DNA of 64,000 nt from JANQFV01 sp964468185 (lineage in GTDB: Bacteria; Planctomycetota; Phycisphaerae; UBA1845; Fen-1342), in the NCBI GenBank assembly GCA_964468185.1, contig CAYXTR010000004.1, forward strand, positions 1 to 64,000. Reading direction: 5' to 3'. The position numbers and the translations under genes are program-made. Shown one piece after another: positions 37,091 through 46,468 of the stretch. The notes beneath the pieces are model-generated. The model searched no databases, was not told the DNA's origin, and worked only from the letters and a program-made list of their open reading frames with translations. Every line of letters begins with the position of its first letter. Position 1 is the first letter of the stretch.

Positions 37091-37479
37091 TCTAACTCCT
37101 CCTAAGAGACAAACGGAACATGGGGCAGACGGTCCGGCCCGCCCCGCTTCAAACAGCGTGCAACCAGCGCACGCGACTCCTCGCAGATGAAAGTTGAAAC
37201 CCGCCGGGGTATGTCTTGCTTCTTTCCTCTTTGGCCCGCCGACGACGAATGTCGGGTTCAGTGAGTATGACGATATCACTTCCGATGTTTCAGTCAAGAA
37301 AAATAGTCGTTTTCTAGTCCTATTTAGGGCATTGAGGCTGTTCAAACAAATGGAGTTGTAGAGGCTACTTTTGGGGTTTTGGAGCGATCGCGAGGTGGTG
37401 GAGTTCGGCGGCGGCTTGCCGGCGGTAGCGTGATCGCGTTCAATATCGGGTCTTGCGCTGAGAGTAAGTGGGTAGAGCG
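37091..37479. other. Divergent intergenic region with AT-rich core
   Basis: A 389-bp gap between the PEP-CTERM gene (minus) and an ABC ATPase gene (plus). The stretch 37265-37365 is clearly richer in A and T than its surroundings and is the likely promoter area for the PEP-CTERM gene. No gene, tRNA or known riboswitch is recognised. Confidence 0.5.
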
Positions 37480-38544
37480 ATGATTCCGGTAACGATACAG
37501 CAGGTTGTTAAGCAGTTTGGGCGGGTGCGAGCGCTGGATGACGTGAGTCTGACGATCGAGCGGGGGGAGTTGTTTTTCCTGCTCGGGCCATCGGGCTGCG
37601 GCAAAACGACGCTGCTGCGGACGATCGCGGGGTTTTATCAGCCGAACAGAGGGCGGGTGCGATTTGGCGAGCGTGATGTGACGGACTTGGCGCCGCAACG
37701 TCGCAACACCGGGATGGTATTTCAGAATTATGCGCTGTGGCCGCATATGACGGTTGAGGCGAACGTGGCGTTTGGGTTGAAGGTGCGGCACGTGGCGCGC
37801 GGTGAGCGTCGGCGGCGGGTGGTGGAGGCGCTTGAGACCGTGCGAATGGGGGCGTATGCGAAGCGGAAGCCGAATCAGTTATCGGGTGGACAGCAGCAGC
37901 GTGTGGCATTGGCGCGGGCGCTGGTCATTCGGCCGCAATGTCTGCTGTTGGATGAGCCGCTGAGCAACCTGGATGCGAAATTGCGGCTCGAGATGCGGGG
38001 GGAGATTCGGCGACTGTGCAAGGAGGCGGGGTTGACGGGCATTTACGTAACACACGACCAGAAGGAAGCGTTGTCGATCGCGGACCGGATGGCGGTGATG
38101 TTTGAGGGGCGGATCGGGCAGGTCGGGTCGCCGCGGGAGCTGTATCGTAATCCGGCGAGTGCGGCGACGGCGGACTTTCTTGGGGAGACGAACTTTTTGG
38201 ACGGACGTGTTGTTTCGATCGAGGGTGAGGAGCGGGTGGTGGAGACACCGGCGGGGACCCTGCTTGCCCGAGTTGATGATACGGTGACGGGCGCGGGGCC
38301 GTGCACAGTTTCCATTCGTCCGGAGGCGATCCGTGTTCAGGCGGACGAAGCCATCCAAAACCGTCTGGAAGCGGAAGTTACGCATTCTGTTTACCTGGGG
38401 GACACGCAGCAACTGACGTTGGCGGTGGCAGGCGTTACACTGCGGGCCGCGGTCGTCGAGCGTGCAACGCACCAGCCACTCAAGGCCGGTGACAAGGCCG
38501 TTTGCCACGTTGACCCGCGGGATGTGGTGTTGCTCGCCTCCTGA
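37480..38544 (+). CDS. ABC transporter ATPase, iron(III)/polyamine-type (FbpC/PotA-like)
   Basis: A 354-residue import ATPase. It has Walker A GPSGCGKTT, Q-loop VFQNYALWPHM, signature LSGGQQQRVALARAL, Walker B LLLDEPLSNLDAKLR, the switch His in VTHDQKEAL, then a C-terminal TOBE domain (SIRPEAIRVQADEAIQNRLEAEV). This is the pattern of ferric iron, spermidine or sugar importers. ATG 37480 (GTG 37468 is also in frame). A binding protein gene follows after 100 bp; no permease gene is found between or near them. Confidence 0.88.
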   Translation: MIPVTIQQVVKQFGRVRALDDVSLTIERGELFFLLGPSGCGKTTLLRTIAGFYQPNRGRVRFGERDVTDLAPQRRNTGMVFQNYALWPHMTVEANVAFGLKVRHVARGERRRRVVEALETVRMGAYAKRKPNQLSGGQQQRVALARALVIRPQCLLLDEPLSNLDAKLRLEMRGEIRRLCKEAGLTGIYVTHDQKEALSIADRMAVMFEGRIGQVGSPRELYRNPASAATADFLGETNFLDGRVVSIEGEERVVETPAGTLLARVDDTVTGAGPCTVSIRPEAIRVQADEAIQNRLEAEVTHSVYLGDTQQLTLAVAGVTLRAAVVERATHQPLKAGDKAVCHVDPRDVVLLAS

Positions 38545-38644
38545 GCGCGGATGGCCGGCGCTGTTTGCGGTGGTGGGCCGGCCGGGGTGAGTATTGCCGG
38601 CTAACGAGCCAGCGGTGTGAGAGTTGAGAGAAAGGGAAGTTCTG

Positions 38645-39961
38645 ATGCGGATCATTGCGGCGCTATTGATAATCGCAGGGCTGTTTGTCTCGGCCAATGT
38701 CGGGCGAGCCGATGAGTATGATCTCGTGCTCATCTCGCCGCACAATGAGAACATTCAGCAGGAGTTTGAAAGAGCATTCATTGATCATGTGGGCCGGCCG
38801 CTGAAGCTGCGCTGGATCAAGAAGGGCACGGGGCAGATCATTCAGCAACTGGAGGCGCAGGACCGCGCGCTGGATGGTGGCTCGTTTGGGATCGACGTGT
38901 TTTTTGGGGGCGGCGTGCCCGACCACGATCTGGCGGCGGCGCGGGGCTACCTGGAGTCTCCGGACCTGCCGCCGGAGATACTGGCGGGCATTCCCAAGGA
39001 GATTGCGGGGGTGGCGAATTATGACAAGCGGCGGCTGTGGTTCGGGTCGGCGTTATCGTCTTTTGGTGTGCTGATGAACAAGCAGGGGTTGAAGAACCAG
39101 AATTTGCCGGAGATCAAGAAGTGGGAGGACCTGGCACATCCGCGGATGTTCAGTTGGGTGGTGATTGCGGACCCGCGGAAGTCATCGAGTGTGCGGGTGA
39201 GCTACGAGTTGATTCTCCAGCAGTATGGTTGGGAGAAGGGGTGGCAGTTTCTGACGCAGATTGCGGCGAATTCGCGGATGATCACGGATTCGTCGAGTGC
39301 GGTGCCGAACGAAGTGGCGACGGGCAATGTGCTGGCGGGGCCGTGCATTGATTTCTATGCGTACGGCCGGATTGCGCAGGCCGGCGAGGATGTGCTCGGA
39401 TACGTGAACCCGGAGGGCGGGTCGGCAATCACGCCGGACCCGATTTCGATGTTGCGCAAGCCGCCGCATGAGGAGTTGGCGGAGCGGTTTGTGGCGTTTG
39501 TGCTGCGTCCGGAGGGTCAGCGCTTGTGGGTCTTACCGGCTGGGGCACTGGGTGGGCCGGTGGAGCATTCGCTGCACCGCATGCCGGTGCGGCCGGATGT
39601 GTGTGAGAAGTACGCGGATCAGCTTTTGATCAAGAACCCGTACAAGGAGGCCGAGGCGGGTACGTTTCGGAAGATGGATGGCGACTTGCAGCGGGACCGG
39701 AATCCGCTGCTGGCGGCGTTGATGGGCGCGGTGCTGGTGGATTTGCACGGTGAGGTGTGTGAGACGTGGCAGGCGCTGATTGCGGGTGGGATGAAGCCGG
39801 AGGCACTGGCGCTGTGGAGCAAGCCGCCGTTCAGTGAAGCGGAGGCGTTGAAGCTGGCCAAGAAGCTGGAGGAAGGCGGGCGTGAGGCGCGGCGGCTGAC
39901 GCGTCGCTGGACGTTTGAGGCGCGTGAGAAATACGAGCGGGTGCGCGAGCTGGCTCGGTAA
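38645..39961 (+). CDS. Extracellular solute-binding protein (iron-type ABC importer)
   Basis: A 438-residue periplasmic binding protein. A signal peptide (RIIAALLIIAGLFVSANVGRA) is followed by features of the Fe3+/thiamine-type binding proteins: DVFFGGG, SSFGVLMNKQ, WEDLAHPRMFSWVVIADPRKSSSV, and LAERFVAFVLRPEGQRLW. The last ~100 residues are an extra helical segment beyond the usual ~340-residue family length. ATG 38645 follows AAGGGAAG. It probably works with the ATPase just upstream. The ligand is not known. Confidence 0.83.
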   Translation: MRIIAALLIIAGLFVSANVGRADEYDLVLISPHNENIQQEFERAFIDHVGRPLKLRWIKKGTGQIIQQLEAQDRALDGGSFGIDVFFGGGVPDHDLAAARGYLESPDLPPEILAGIPKEIAGVANYDKRRLWFGSALSSFGVLMNKQGLKNQNLPEIKKWEDLAHPRMFSWVVIADPRKSSSVRVSYELILQQYGWEKGWQFLTQIAANSRMITDSSSAVPNEVATGNVLAGPCIDFYAYGRIAQAGEDVLGYVNPEGGSAITPDPISMLRKPPHEELAERFVAFVLRPEGQRLWVLPAGALGGPVEHSLHRMPVRPDVCEKYADQLLIKNPYKEAEAGTFRKMDGDLQRDRNPLLAALMGAVLVDLHGEVCETWQALIAGGMKPEALALWSKPPFSEAEALKLAKKLEEGGREARRLTRRWTFEAREKYERVRELAR

Positions 39962-40013
39962 CCGGTCTCGACGAGCGCGCGTTGTGCGCACGGCATGATT
40001 CCTGATTTGAGAA

Positions 40014-40688
40014 ATGACAATGGATCGACACGGATCGCTCAATATCGCAACGTTTGTTGAAGCGTCGTTCCAGGAGAATGCATATGTACTATGGGAGGGC
40101 GACGGACCTGATGCGTGGGTGGTCGATCCGGGGTTGCCGCCCCAGCACCAGCAGATCATCAGCGCGTTGCGGGAGCGTGAATTGCAGCCCGTCGCGGTGG
40201 TGCTGACGCACTGTCATGGCGACCACATTGCCGGGGCAGGCCCATTGAAAGAAACGTTTCCTGAGATGCAGATCTGGGCGCCGCGTGATGAGGTGCACAT
40301 GCTGACGGATCCGAACGAGAATCTGTCGGCTGCTTTCGGGTTCGGTGTCGTGACGCCACCAGCGGACAAGCCGCTCGCACCTGGGGACGAGCTGGTGCTG
40401 GGTGGTCTGACCTGGCGCGTTTTGGATGTTGGTGGTCATTCGCCGGGCGGGTTGGCGTTTTACTGTGAGTCGGCGGGCGTGGTCATTACGGGCGACGCGC
40501 TGTTTGCGGGCGGCATCGGACGGTATGACTTCCCTGGCAGTTCCGGTGAGCGATTGCTGCGGAATATTCGGGAGCAACTGCTGACGCTGCCGCCCGAGAC
40601 GGTTGTTTACTCGGGACATGGGCCGGCCACGACGGTTGGGGAGGAGCGGGACGGGAATCCGTTTCTGCAGGGGGATTTCGAGGCATGA
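40014..40688 (+). CDS. MBL-fold hydrolase (glyoxalase II-like)
   Basis: A 224-residue metallo-beta-lactamase fold protein. The metal site is THCHGDH (about residues 66-72), with a further His in GGHSPGG, Asp in ITGDALFAGGIGR and His in YSGHGPAT. The short length without a C-terminal glyoxalase II helix bundle fits the YcbL/ETHE1-like group, so thioester or persulfide hydrolysis is possible. ATG 40014. It overlaps the next gene by four bases (ATGA). Confidence 0.88.
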   Translation: MTMDRHGSLNIATFVEASFQENAYVLWEGDGPDAWVVDPGLPPQHQQIISALRERELQPVAVVLTHCHGDHIAGAGPLKETFPEMQIWAPRDEVHMLTDPNENLSAAFGFGVVTPPADKPLAPGDELVLGGLTWRVLDVGGHSPGGLAFYCESAGVVITGDALFAGGIGRYDFPGSSGERLLRNIREQLLTLPPETVVYSGHGPATTVGEERDGNPFLQGDFEA

Positions 40689-41203
40689 GGATCGGCTGGG
40701 GCCTGCTGCTGGTCGGTGCGCTGGTGGTGAACGCAGGTTGCGGTCAGCGCACTGTGTCGGTGCGCGACGCGTTGCCGGCGGGTCATGAGGCATTTCCGTG
40801 GGTGTTGGAGGGCGCAGTGTGGGCGGGGTCGTTCGATGACGCCGCGGAGGCGTTGGGTTCGGACGCGGAAACGCTGCGGCCATTATCGCCGGAGCGCGTG
40901 TGGCTGGCGGTCTATCACCATGAGGAACAGCCGGAGCGGACGTTGACGTTGCGGTGTCTTGCTTTTGGGTCAGGGGCGGACGTAGTGGCAGCGTACGAGG
41001 CGCTGCGGCCGGCGGCGGCGCGGGACTTCGATGCAGGCGATGAGGGGTGCTGGACGGATTTGGGAGTGATGTTCCGCTGGGGGAGGCTGCTGATTGAAGT
41101 GTTCGGGCAGGAGGCGACGCTCGATAATCAGGTGCAGTCGACGGTGATTGTGGGGCACGTTGAGCGGCACATGCCGCCGGGGCTACCGGATCAGCCGGAG
41201 TGA
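40685..41203 (+). CDS. Hypothetical lipoprotein
   Basis: A 172-residue protein with a lipoprotein signal (IGWGLLLVGALVVNAGC, lipobox NAGC). The mature part is mixed alpha/beta with no motif I recognise. It is coupled by four-base overlaps to the MBL-fold gene before (ATGA) and the BtuF-like gene after (GTGA), so the three are almost certainly one operon. The function is unknown. Confidence 0.7.
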   Translation: MRIGWGLLLVGALVVNAGCGQRTVSVRDALPAGHEAFPWVLEGAVWAGSFDDAAEALGSDAETLRPLSPERVWLAVYHHEEQPERTLTLRCLAFGSGADVVAAYEALRPAAARDFDAGDEGCWTDLGVMFRWGRLLIEVFGQEATLDNQVQSTVIVGHVERHMPPGLPDQPE

Positions 41204-42192
41204 GGCGCAACCGGCGAGAGATTGCGGTCGGGTGCGCTCTGTTGGCGGTGCTGGCAGCGATTGGGTGCCAGCGACAGCCAGCGGAGCCGCCGGGGGCGGG
41301 GGACAATGCTGCGGCGACGAGTCAGGCTGGGTCGGTCGTGCGTGACTGGGTGCGGCAGCCGGCTACGGCGCCTGGTGAGCAGGATGTGCCGTGTCCACGT
41401 GTGCTGAGTGCCGGGCCGAACGTCACGGAGATCTGCGCGGCGCTCGGAGCGCTTGATTGTCTGATCGGGCGGACGCGGTTCTGCACGTATCCGCCGGCGG
41501 CGTTGCAGATTCCGTCGTTCGGCGGACTGAATGATGTCAATGCTGAGGCGCTGGTGGGGTTGAATCCTGAATTGATTATTGTCTCAGGCGAGAGTCGCAA
41601 TATTGCGGATCAATTGGATCAGTTGGGGCTCGAACACGTGACGATTCCCGATGTGTCGTTGGATGATCTGTTTGTTGGAATCGGGCGGATTGGGGAGCAC
41701 GTACGGCGGCCACGCACTGCGGCGGCGCTGCTGGCGAGCATTCGCGGTGATCTGGAGGCGGTGCGGCAGCGCTATGCAGATGTGCCGCCGGCGCGTGTGT
41801 TGATCGTGATTGCCCCCCTGCCGGACCCGCCGACACAGACGTTTGCAGCCGGGCCGGGGTCGTTCTACGACGATTTGTTGCGATTGGCGGGCCATCGCAA
41901 CGCGGCGGCCGCCGCCGACCGGTCGTTTACACCGATTGCGCTGGAGTTTGTGCTGGAAGTTGACCCGGACGCGATCATCGAACTGGCGCCGGACGAGACG
42001 GGGCGGCCGAATGGCGACGCTGATGCGCTCGGCGTTTGGGCGAAGGTGGGCTCGCTAAAGGCGGTGCGGGATGAGCGCGTGCACGTGCTGGCGGGTCAGC
42101 AGCATATGATTCTCGGGCCGCGGATTGCGCAGACGTTTGAGGCGTTGTGTGCGACAATTGCCGGGGATGACGAAGCGCGGCAATCGGAATGA
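41200..42192 (+). CDS. Cobalamin/heme-type ABC substrate-binding lipoprotein (BtuF-like)
   Basis: A 330-residue class III binding protein. A lipoprotein signal (CALLAVLAAIGC) leads to the BtuF/FecB fold: LSAGPNVTEICAALGALDCLIGRTRFC, NAEALVGLNPELIIV, LDQLGLEHVTI and IIELAPDE. The motif at the first helix fits vitamin B12, heme or siderophore binding. GTG start overlaps the upstream stop. The ATPase gene overlaps its 3' end by 26 bases. No permease gene is next to them. Confidence 0.85.
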   Translation: MRRNRREIAVGCALLAVLAAIGCQRQPAEPPGAGDNAAATSQAGSVVRDWVRQPATAPGEQDVPCPRVLSAGPNVTEICAALGALDCLIGRTRFCTYPPAALQIPSFGGLNDVNAEALVGLNPELIIVSGESRNIADQLDQLGLEHVTIPDVSLDDLFVGIGRIGEHVRRPRTAAALLASIRGDLEAVRQRYADVPPARVLIVIAPLPDPPTQTFAAGPGSFYDDLLRLAGHRNAAAAADRSFTPIALEFVLEVDPDAIIELAPDETGRPNGDADALGVWAKVGSLKAVRDERVHVLAGQQHMILGPRIAQTFEALCATIAGDDEARQSE

Positions 42193-42988
42193 GCGAGAAA
42201 CGACGGCGTGGCAGTTGCGTTGCCGCGGGGTGGTCGTTCGGCGAGGTGGTACGGAGGTGTTGCGGGGTATCGATCTGGCGCTGGGTGGCGGGGAGTGTGT
42301 GGCGTTGGTGGGGCCGAACGGGGCAGGCAAGACGACGCTGGCGCTGGCGGTTCTGGGAGCGTTGCGGCTCCAACGGGGCGAGTTGCTGTTGGACGGTCGC
42401 AGCATTGAGAAGATGGGCGGAACCGAGCGGGCTCGTTTCATGGCGTATGTGCCGCAAGTCCTCGATCGGGTGCCAGCCTTTACGGTACGGGACGTAGTGG
42501 CTGGCGGGCGATTTGCCTGGCGCGGGTGGTTGGGGGCGCATGCGCGAGAAGATCGGCGGGCGATCGATGAGGCTCTGGCGATCTGTGGTCTGGGGGAGCT
42601 GGCGGAACGAACGTTGGATACGTTGAGCGGTGGCGAGCGGCAAAAGACGATGTTGGCCGCCGCGATGGCCCAGGAGGCGTGCCTGCTGCTGCTCGATGAG
42701 CCGAACACGGCGCTCGATCCGGCGTATCAGCTCGAGCTGGTCCGCATCCTGCGTGAGTGGCAACGGGCGGATCGAGCGTTGCTGGTGATCAGTCATGATT
42801 TGCAGTTGCCGGCGGCGTTGGGCGGGCGGGTGGTTGCGCTACATGAAGGGCAGGTGGTGGCGGACGGATCGGTGGCGGAGGTGCTGGTGCCCGCGACGTT
42901 GGGGCGGATTTACGGGGCGGCTTTTGGGGTCGCCACGACGGCGGATGGTACGCAGGTTGTGTTGCCGGAGTGGTGGTTGCGGCGCTGA
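42167..42988 (+). CDS. ABC transporter ATPase, BtuD/FhuC-like
   Basis: A 273-residue import ATPase. It has Walker A GPNGAGKTT, Q-loop YVPQVLDRVPAFTVRDVV, signature LSGGERQKTMLAAAM, Walker B LLLLDEPNTALDP and the switch His in VISHDLQLP. It resembles the B12/iron-siderophore ATPases. ATG 42167 lies inside the BtuF-like gene; the overlap suggests coupling. The expected BtuC-type permease is absent from the window, so it must be elsewhere or be lost. Convergent with the next gene, 20 bp apart. Confidence 0.88.
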   Translation: MTKRGNRNERETTAWQLRCRGVVVRRGGTEVLRGIDLALGGGECVALVGPNGAGKTTLALAVLGALRLQRGELLLDGRSIEKMGGTERARFMAYVPQVLDRVPAFTVRDVVAGGRFAWRGWLGAHAREDRRAIDEALAICGLGELAERTLDTLSGGERQKTMLAAAMAQEACLLLLDEPNTALDPAYQLELVRILREWQRADRALLVISHDLQLPAALGGRVVALHEGQVVADGSVAEVLVPATLGRIYGAAFGVATTADGTQVVLPEWWLRR

Positions 42989-43008
42989 CGTGAAGCTGCG
43001 GCTGGTGA

Positions 43009-43722
43009 TTATTCCTCGAGGCGTTGGACGCGCGTGCGAAGTTGGGCGAGGGATTCGTGCACGTCGGCGATTTCGGCCTGGAGGTTGGTGATGTCTTCGC
43101 GCAGGGCTTCGAGCTCAGCTTGTTCGCCGACGGGTTGGGCTGCGGGTGAGGTCGCGCTGCTGGCGGCGGTTGGCGGGGGCGGGGCGGTTGGCGAAGCGTC
43201 TCGCGTCAGGGTGGCCCATTCATCGGGGGCATAGAGGCAGTGGGCATAGCGGACGGCGGAGCGTCCGGGTTGGCGGGGGAGCGGGGCGACGTAGGGTGAG
43301 TCGCCGGTGGTCAGCGGTTCGAGCGCGCCCTGCACCATCTCAGGTGACTCGAAGGGGTACATGCGTGCGCAGCGGGAGCGAAGTTCCCCGATCGTCTGCG
43401 GGCCGCGCAGGAGGAGTTCGGCCATGATGGCTCGTTGTGGCTTCTCCCAGCCGAAAGATTCCTTGGCCTCATGTTTGAAGCGTTCGACGCGGCCACCTTC
43501 ACCGGGGAGCAGGCGCGCGACCACGCCCCCGGCCCGAAGTACCTCGAGGGTGTTCCAGACGGCTTCGTCGTCGAGTTCCATGAGGGGGTCGCGATTGCTC
43601 TTCTGATTGCACGCCGCGATGATGGCGTTGACGGTCATGGGGTAGTATTGGGGCTGGGCGAGGGATTTCTCGAGCAAGACGCCGAGGACGCGTCGTTCGA
43701 TGTCGTTCAACGTGGTGGGCAT
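43009..43722 (-). CDS. DUF480 (YceH-like) protein with coiled-coil end
   Basis: A 237-residue protein of the YceH/DUF480 family: LNDIERRVLGVLLEKSLAQPQYYPMTVNAIIAACNQKSNRDP, then tandem winged-helix-like units (FGWEKPQRAIMAELLLRGPQTIGELRSR, here given as motif spans). The last ~40 residues (EALREDITNLQAEIADVHESLAQLRTRV) form a probable coiled coil. The role of the family is not clear. ATG 43722 follows GGAG; ATG 43734 is possible. It lies just downstream of fahA on the same strand. Confidence 0.85.
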   Translation of the reverse strand: MPTTLNDIERRVLGVLLEKSLAQPQYYPMTVNAIIAACNQKSNRDPLMELDDEAVWNTLEVLRAGGVVARLLPGEGGRVERFKHEAKESFGWEKPQRAIMAELLLRGPQTIGELRSRCARMYPFESPEMVQGALEPLTTGDSPYVAPLPRQPGRSAVRYAHCLYAPDEWATLTRDASPTAPPPPTAASSATSPAAQPVGEQAELEALREDITNLQAEIADVHESLAQLRTRVQRLEE

Positions 43723-43738
43723 CGTTCGCTCCATCTGT

Positions 43739-45022
43739 TTACAGCGTTGCGGGTAGGATTGTACCGGTGCATTCGCCGAAGCCAACGCGATAGTTTTCTC
43801 CTGCGCACCAGCCGGTGAGCGTAACGCGGTCGCCGTCCTGGAGGAACACGCGTTGCTCGTCATTCGGGAGGATCAGGGGTGTTTCGCCGCGGCGGGTGAG
43901 TTCGAGCAGGCAGCCCATGCTGTCGGGGGTGGGGCCGCTGACGGTGCCGCTGGCGAGCAGGTCGCCGGGGCGGAGATTGCAGCCGTTGACGGTGTGGTGG
44001 ACGAGTTGCTGGAAGATGGACCAGTACATGTAGCGGAAGCTGGTGTCGCAGATGCGCTGGGGGCGGTCCGTTTCGGGTGTGTGGAGGTGTGCCGCCAGGT
44101 GGATGTCGTAGCCTTGCGGGCCTTTGGTTTGGAGATAGGGGAGTGGGCGTGGGTCTTGTGGCGGTCCCGCGCAGCGGAAGGGCTCGAGGGCGGCCAGCGG
44201 GACGACCCAGGGGGAGATCGTGGTGGCGAAGCTCTTACCGAGGAAGGGGCCGAGGGGCGCGTATTCCCATTGCTGGATGTCGCGGGCACTCCAGTCGTTG
44301 ACGAGGACGAGGCCGAAGATCTGGTTGGGGGCGCGGCTCATGGGGATGGGTTTGCCATGTGGGTTGCCGCGGCCGATGAACAGGCCAACTTCGAGTTCGA
44401 AATCGAGTTCGTGGGTTGGCCCGAAGGGTGGGGGTGTGTCGTTGGTGGGGCGTTGCTGACCTTGAGGACGTATGACGTCCGTGCCGCTGACAACGATGGA
44501 ACTGGCGCGGCCGTGGTAGCCGATGGGCATATGGCGGTAGTTGGGTGGTACGTCGGCGTCCGGGCCGCGGAAGATGCGGCTGACGTTGCGGGCGTGGTCG
44601 AGGGAGGCGTAGAAGTCGGTGTAGTCGCCGATTGCGCATGGGAGGCACATTTCGGCTTCGGCGGCGAGTACGAGGGCGGCATCGCGGAGGGCGCCGTCGT
44701 CGCGGAGGGTGGGCACGTCGTGGCGCAGCAGGCGGCTGATCTGCTCGCGGGCTTCGTGCCAGGCGGCGGGGCCGAGGGCCATGAAGCGGTTGAGTGTCGG
44801 GTCGGAGAAGACGCGGCCGCCGCGGAGTTCCGGGCCGGCGAAGAAGCCCCGTTCGGCGAGGACGCTGAGGTCGAGGATCCACTCACCGATGGCGACGCCG
44901 ATGCGCGCTGGCTCACCGGGGGTGGGGATGAAGACGCCGTAGGGCAGATTCTGGATGGGGAAGTGTGAATCGGGTGGCAGGTCGATAAAGGAGCGCAGGG
45001 TCGGATCAGTCGTGGCACGCAT
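43739..45022 (-). CDS. fahA: Fumarylacetoacetase
   Basis: The last step of tyrosine and homogentisate breakdown: fumarylacetoacetate to fumarate and acetoacetate. The 427-residue protein matches the family over its length: N-terminal SH3-like domain (LPYGVFIP...RIGVAIGEWILDL), then the catalytic domain with DYTDFYASLDHA, YHGRASSIVVSG, ELDFELEVGLFIG and LVNDWSARDIQQWEY, which carry the metal Glu and Asp residues. No other tyrosine pathway gene is in the window. ATG 45022. Confidence 0.95.
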   Translation of the reverse strand: MRATTDPTLRSFIDLPPDSHFPIQNLPYGVFIPTPGEPARIGVAIGEWILDLSVLAERGFFAGPELRGGRVFSDPTLNRFMALGPAAWHEAREQISRLLRHDVPTLRDDGALRDAALVLAAEAEMCLPCAIGDYTDFYASLDHARNVSRIFRGPDADVPPNYRHMPIGYHGRASSIVVSGTDVIRPQGQQRPTNDTPPPFGPTHELDFELEVGLFIGRGNPHGKPIPMSRAPNQIFGLVLVNDWSARDIQQWEYAPLGPFLGKSFATTISPWVVPLAALEPFRCAGPPQDPRPLPYLQTKGPQGYDIHLAAHLHTPETDRPQRICDTSFRYMYWSIFQQLVHHTVNGCNLRPGDLLASGTVSGPTPDSMGCLLELTRRGETPLILPNDEQRVFLQDGDRVTLTGWCAGENYRVGFGECTGTILPATL

Positions 45023-45097
45023 AGGTTCTCCTCACGAAGGCCATCGCGAAGGTACCAAAGCGTGGGCGGACTGGCTATGCGAGCGCGGTGGCAGGTA

Positions 45098-45143
45098 AGA
45101 AAAAGCCTCGCCCGCGGCGCAGGTGCTGACGCCGCGGGCGAAG
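45098..45143 (-). terminator. Intrinsic terminator after the parvulin gene
   Basis: On the minus strand a 12-bp stem TCGCCCGCGGCG with CGCCGCGGGCGA (45130-45141 and 45108-45119 on the plus strand), 10-base loop, followed by GGCTTTTTC. The U-tract follows in the right direction for the parvulin gene, which stops at 45168. This is the clearest minus-strand terminator in the window. Confidence 0.85.
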
Positions 45144-45167
45144 CGGATGGGCGTGCGTCGCTACTTG

Positions 45168-46319
45168 CTACTCGGACTTCTTGTCCGAAGCGGGGTTGTT
45201 TCCAGAACCTGCTTCCGGTTGCGGCAACTGGATGACGCGCGGGGCGTCGTCGTCGGGTTGTTTGGGCTCCTTGCCCGGGGGATAAGCGACGTCGGCCTGC
45301 TCGTGGAGCTTCGTGGCGTACTCGTCCATCTTCTCGCGCAGGTGGCGGTCGCGGAGGAAGAACTCGATGCCGGGGCGTGCCTCGGAGACGGGGATGGTGC
45401 CGCCTTTCTTCTTCTCGGTCACCTTGATGATGTGGTAGCCGAAGGAGGTTTCGACGATATCGCTGACTTCACCGGTGTCGAGGGCGAAGGCGGTTGCGGC
45501 GAAGGCTTCGACCATGTCGCCCTGACGTTTGAAGAAGCCGAGATCGCCGCCTTCGGCTTTGGAGGGGCACTCGGAGTGTTCGCGGGCCAGCGCGGCGAAG
45601 TCAGCGTCGGTGGTGCGGATCTTCTTGAGCAACTCTTCGGCGGTCTTGCGGGCAGCCTTCTTTTCTTCCGGGGTGGTGGCGCCGCGGCCGATGAGGATGT
45701 GACTGGCGCGGACCTTTGGTTCGGTGGTGTATTTGCGGTCGCGGTGTTTCTCGTAGTAGGCGAGGATTTCCTCGTCGGTGACCTTCGTGACTTCCGGGAA
45801 CTTCTTCTCGATGAACTTGAGGTGGGCATACGTGCGGCGTCGGGAGGGATCTTTGGCGCGATCGACGAGGAAGTTGTCGAGTGATTTGCCCTGATTGCGG
45901 CGCATGTAGGCGTCAAGCTCATCGCGGGTCATGCCACTGTTGGCGAGGAAGCGATTCAGTTCCTCGGTGACCCACTCCTTCATGTCGGCGTCGGTGACTT
46001 CGATACCGGCCTTCTCCACCTCCTGATCCAGCAGGTATTCGTTGACGAGGTCTTCGATGGCCTTGTCGCGGAAAGCCCTCTTGAGGTGCTGCCACTGGCC
46101 CTCGGTCATGTCGTCGCGGCGCGGGACGCGGCGCTGAATCATCACGTCCACGTCGTATTCGGTGAATGGGTGCCCGTTCACCGTGACGGCAATCTCGTCC
46201 GGTGCGGGGGGGGCACTTGTGTTATCGGTCGGCTGCGTGCTGGTCGGCTGCTGTGCGTAGGATGCGGTGCAGACTGTGGCGATGATGAGGAGTGAGCAAA
46301 TGCGGTGAATGCAAGCCAT
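45168..46319 (-). CDS. Parvulin-type peptidyl-prolyl isomerase, exported
   Basis: A 383-residue SurA/PrsA-like foldase of the periplasm. A signal peptide (IHRICSLLIIATVCTASYA) precedes a SurA_N-like helical chaperone part (about 40-190) and the parvulin domain (about 205-310): VRASHILIG, FAALAREHSECPSKAEGGDLGFF and VETSFGYHIIKV. The C-terminal tail is Pro/Asp-rich. ATG 46319. A strong terminator follows the gene. Confidence 0.92.
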   Translation of the reverse strand: MACIHRICSLLIIATVCTASYAQQPTSTQPTDNTSAPPAPDEIAVTVNGHPFTEYDVDVMIQRRVPRRDDMTEGQWQHLKRAFRDKAIEDLVNEYLLDQEVEKAGIEVTDADMKEWVTEELNRFLANSGMTRDELDAYMRRNQGKSLDNFLVDRAKDPSRRRTYAHLKFIEKKFPEVTKVTDEEILAYYEKHRDRKYTTEPKVRASHILIGRGATTPEEKKAARKTAEELLKKIRTTDADFAALAREHSECPSKAEGGDLGFFKRQGDMVEAFAATAFALDTGEVSDIVETSFGYHIIKVTEKKKGGTIPVSEARPGIEFFLRDRHLREKMDEYATKLHEQADVAYPPGKEPKQPDDDAPRVIQLPQPEAGSGNNPASDKKSE

Positions 46320-46468
46320 GGGTTTTCTTCGAACCTCCTGCTTGGATGCGAGTTACGTAACCGTTCCTGTCCTGGGGTTCGACGCACCGGCGTCGGGCGT
46401 AGTTCCCGAGGATCCGATCCCCTTTCCCTGAGCATATGGGATGTGGGCGATGATGTCGCGGGATCCGG

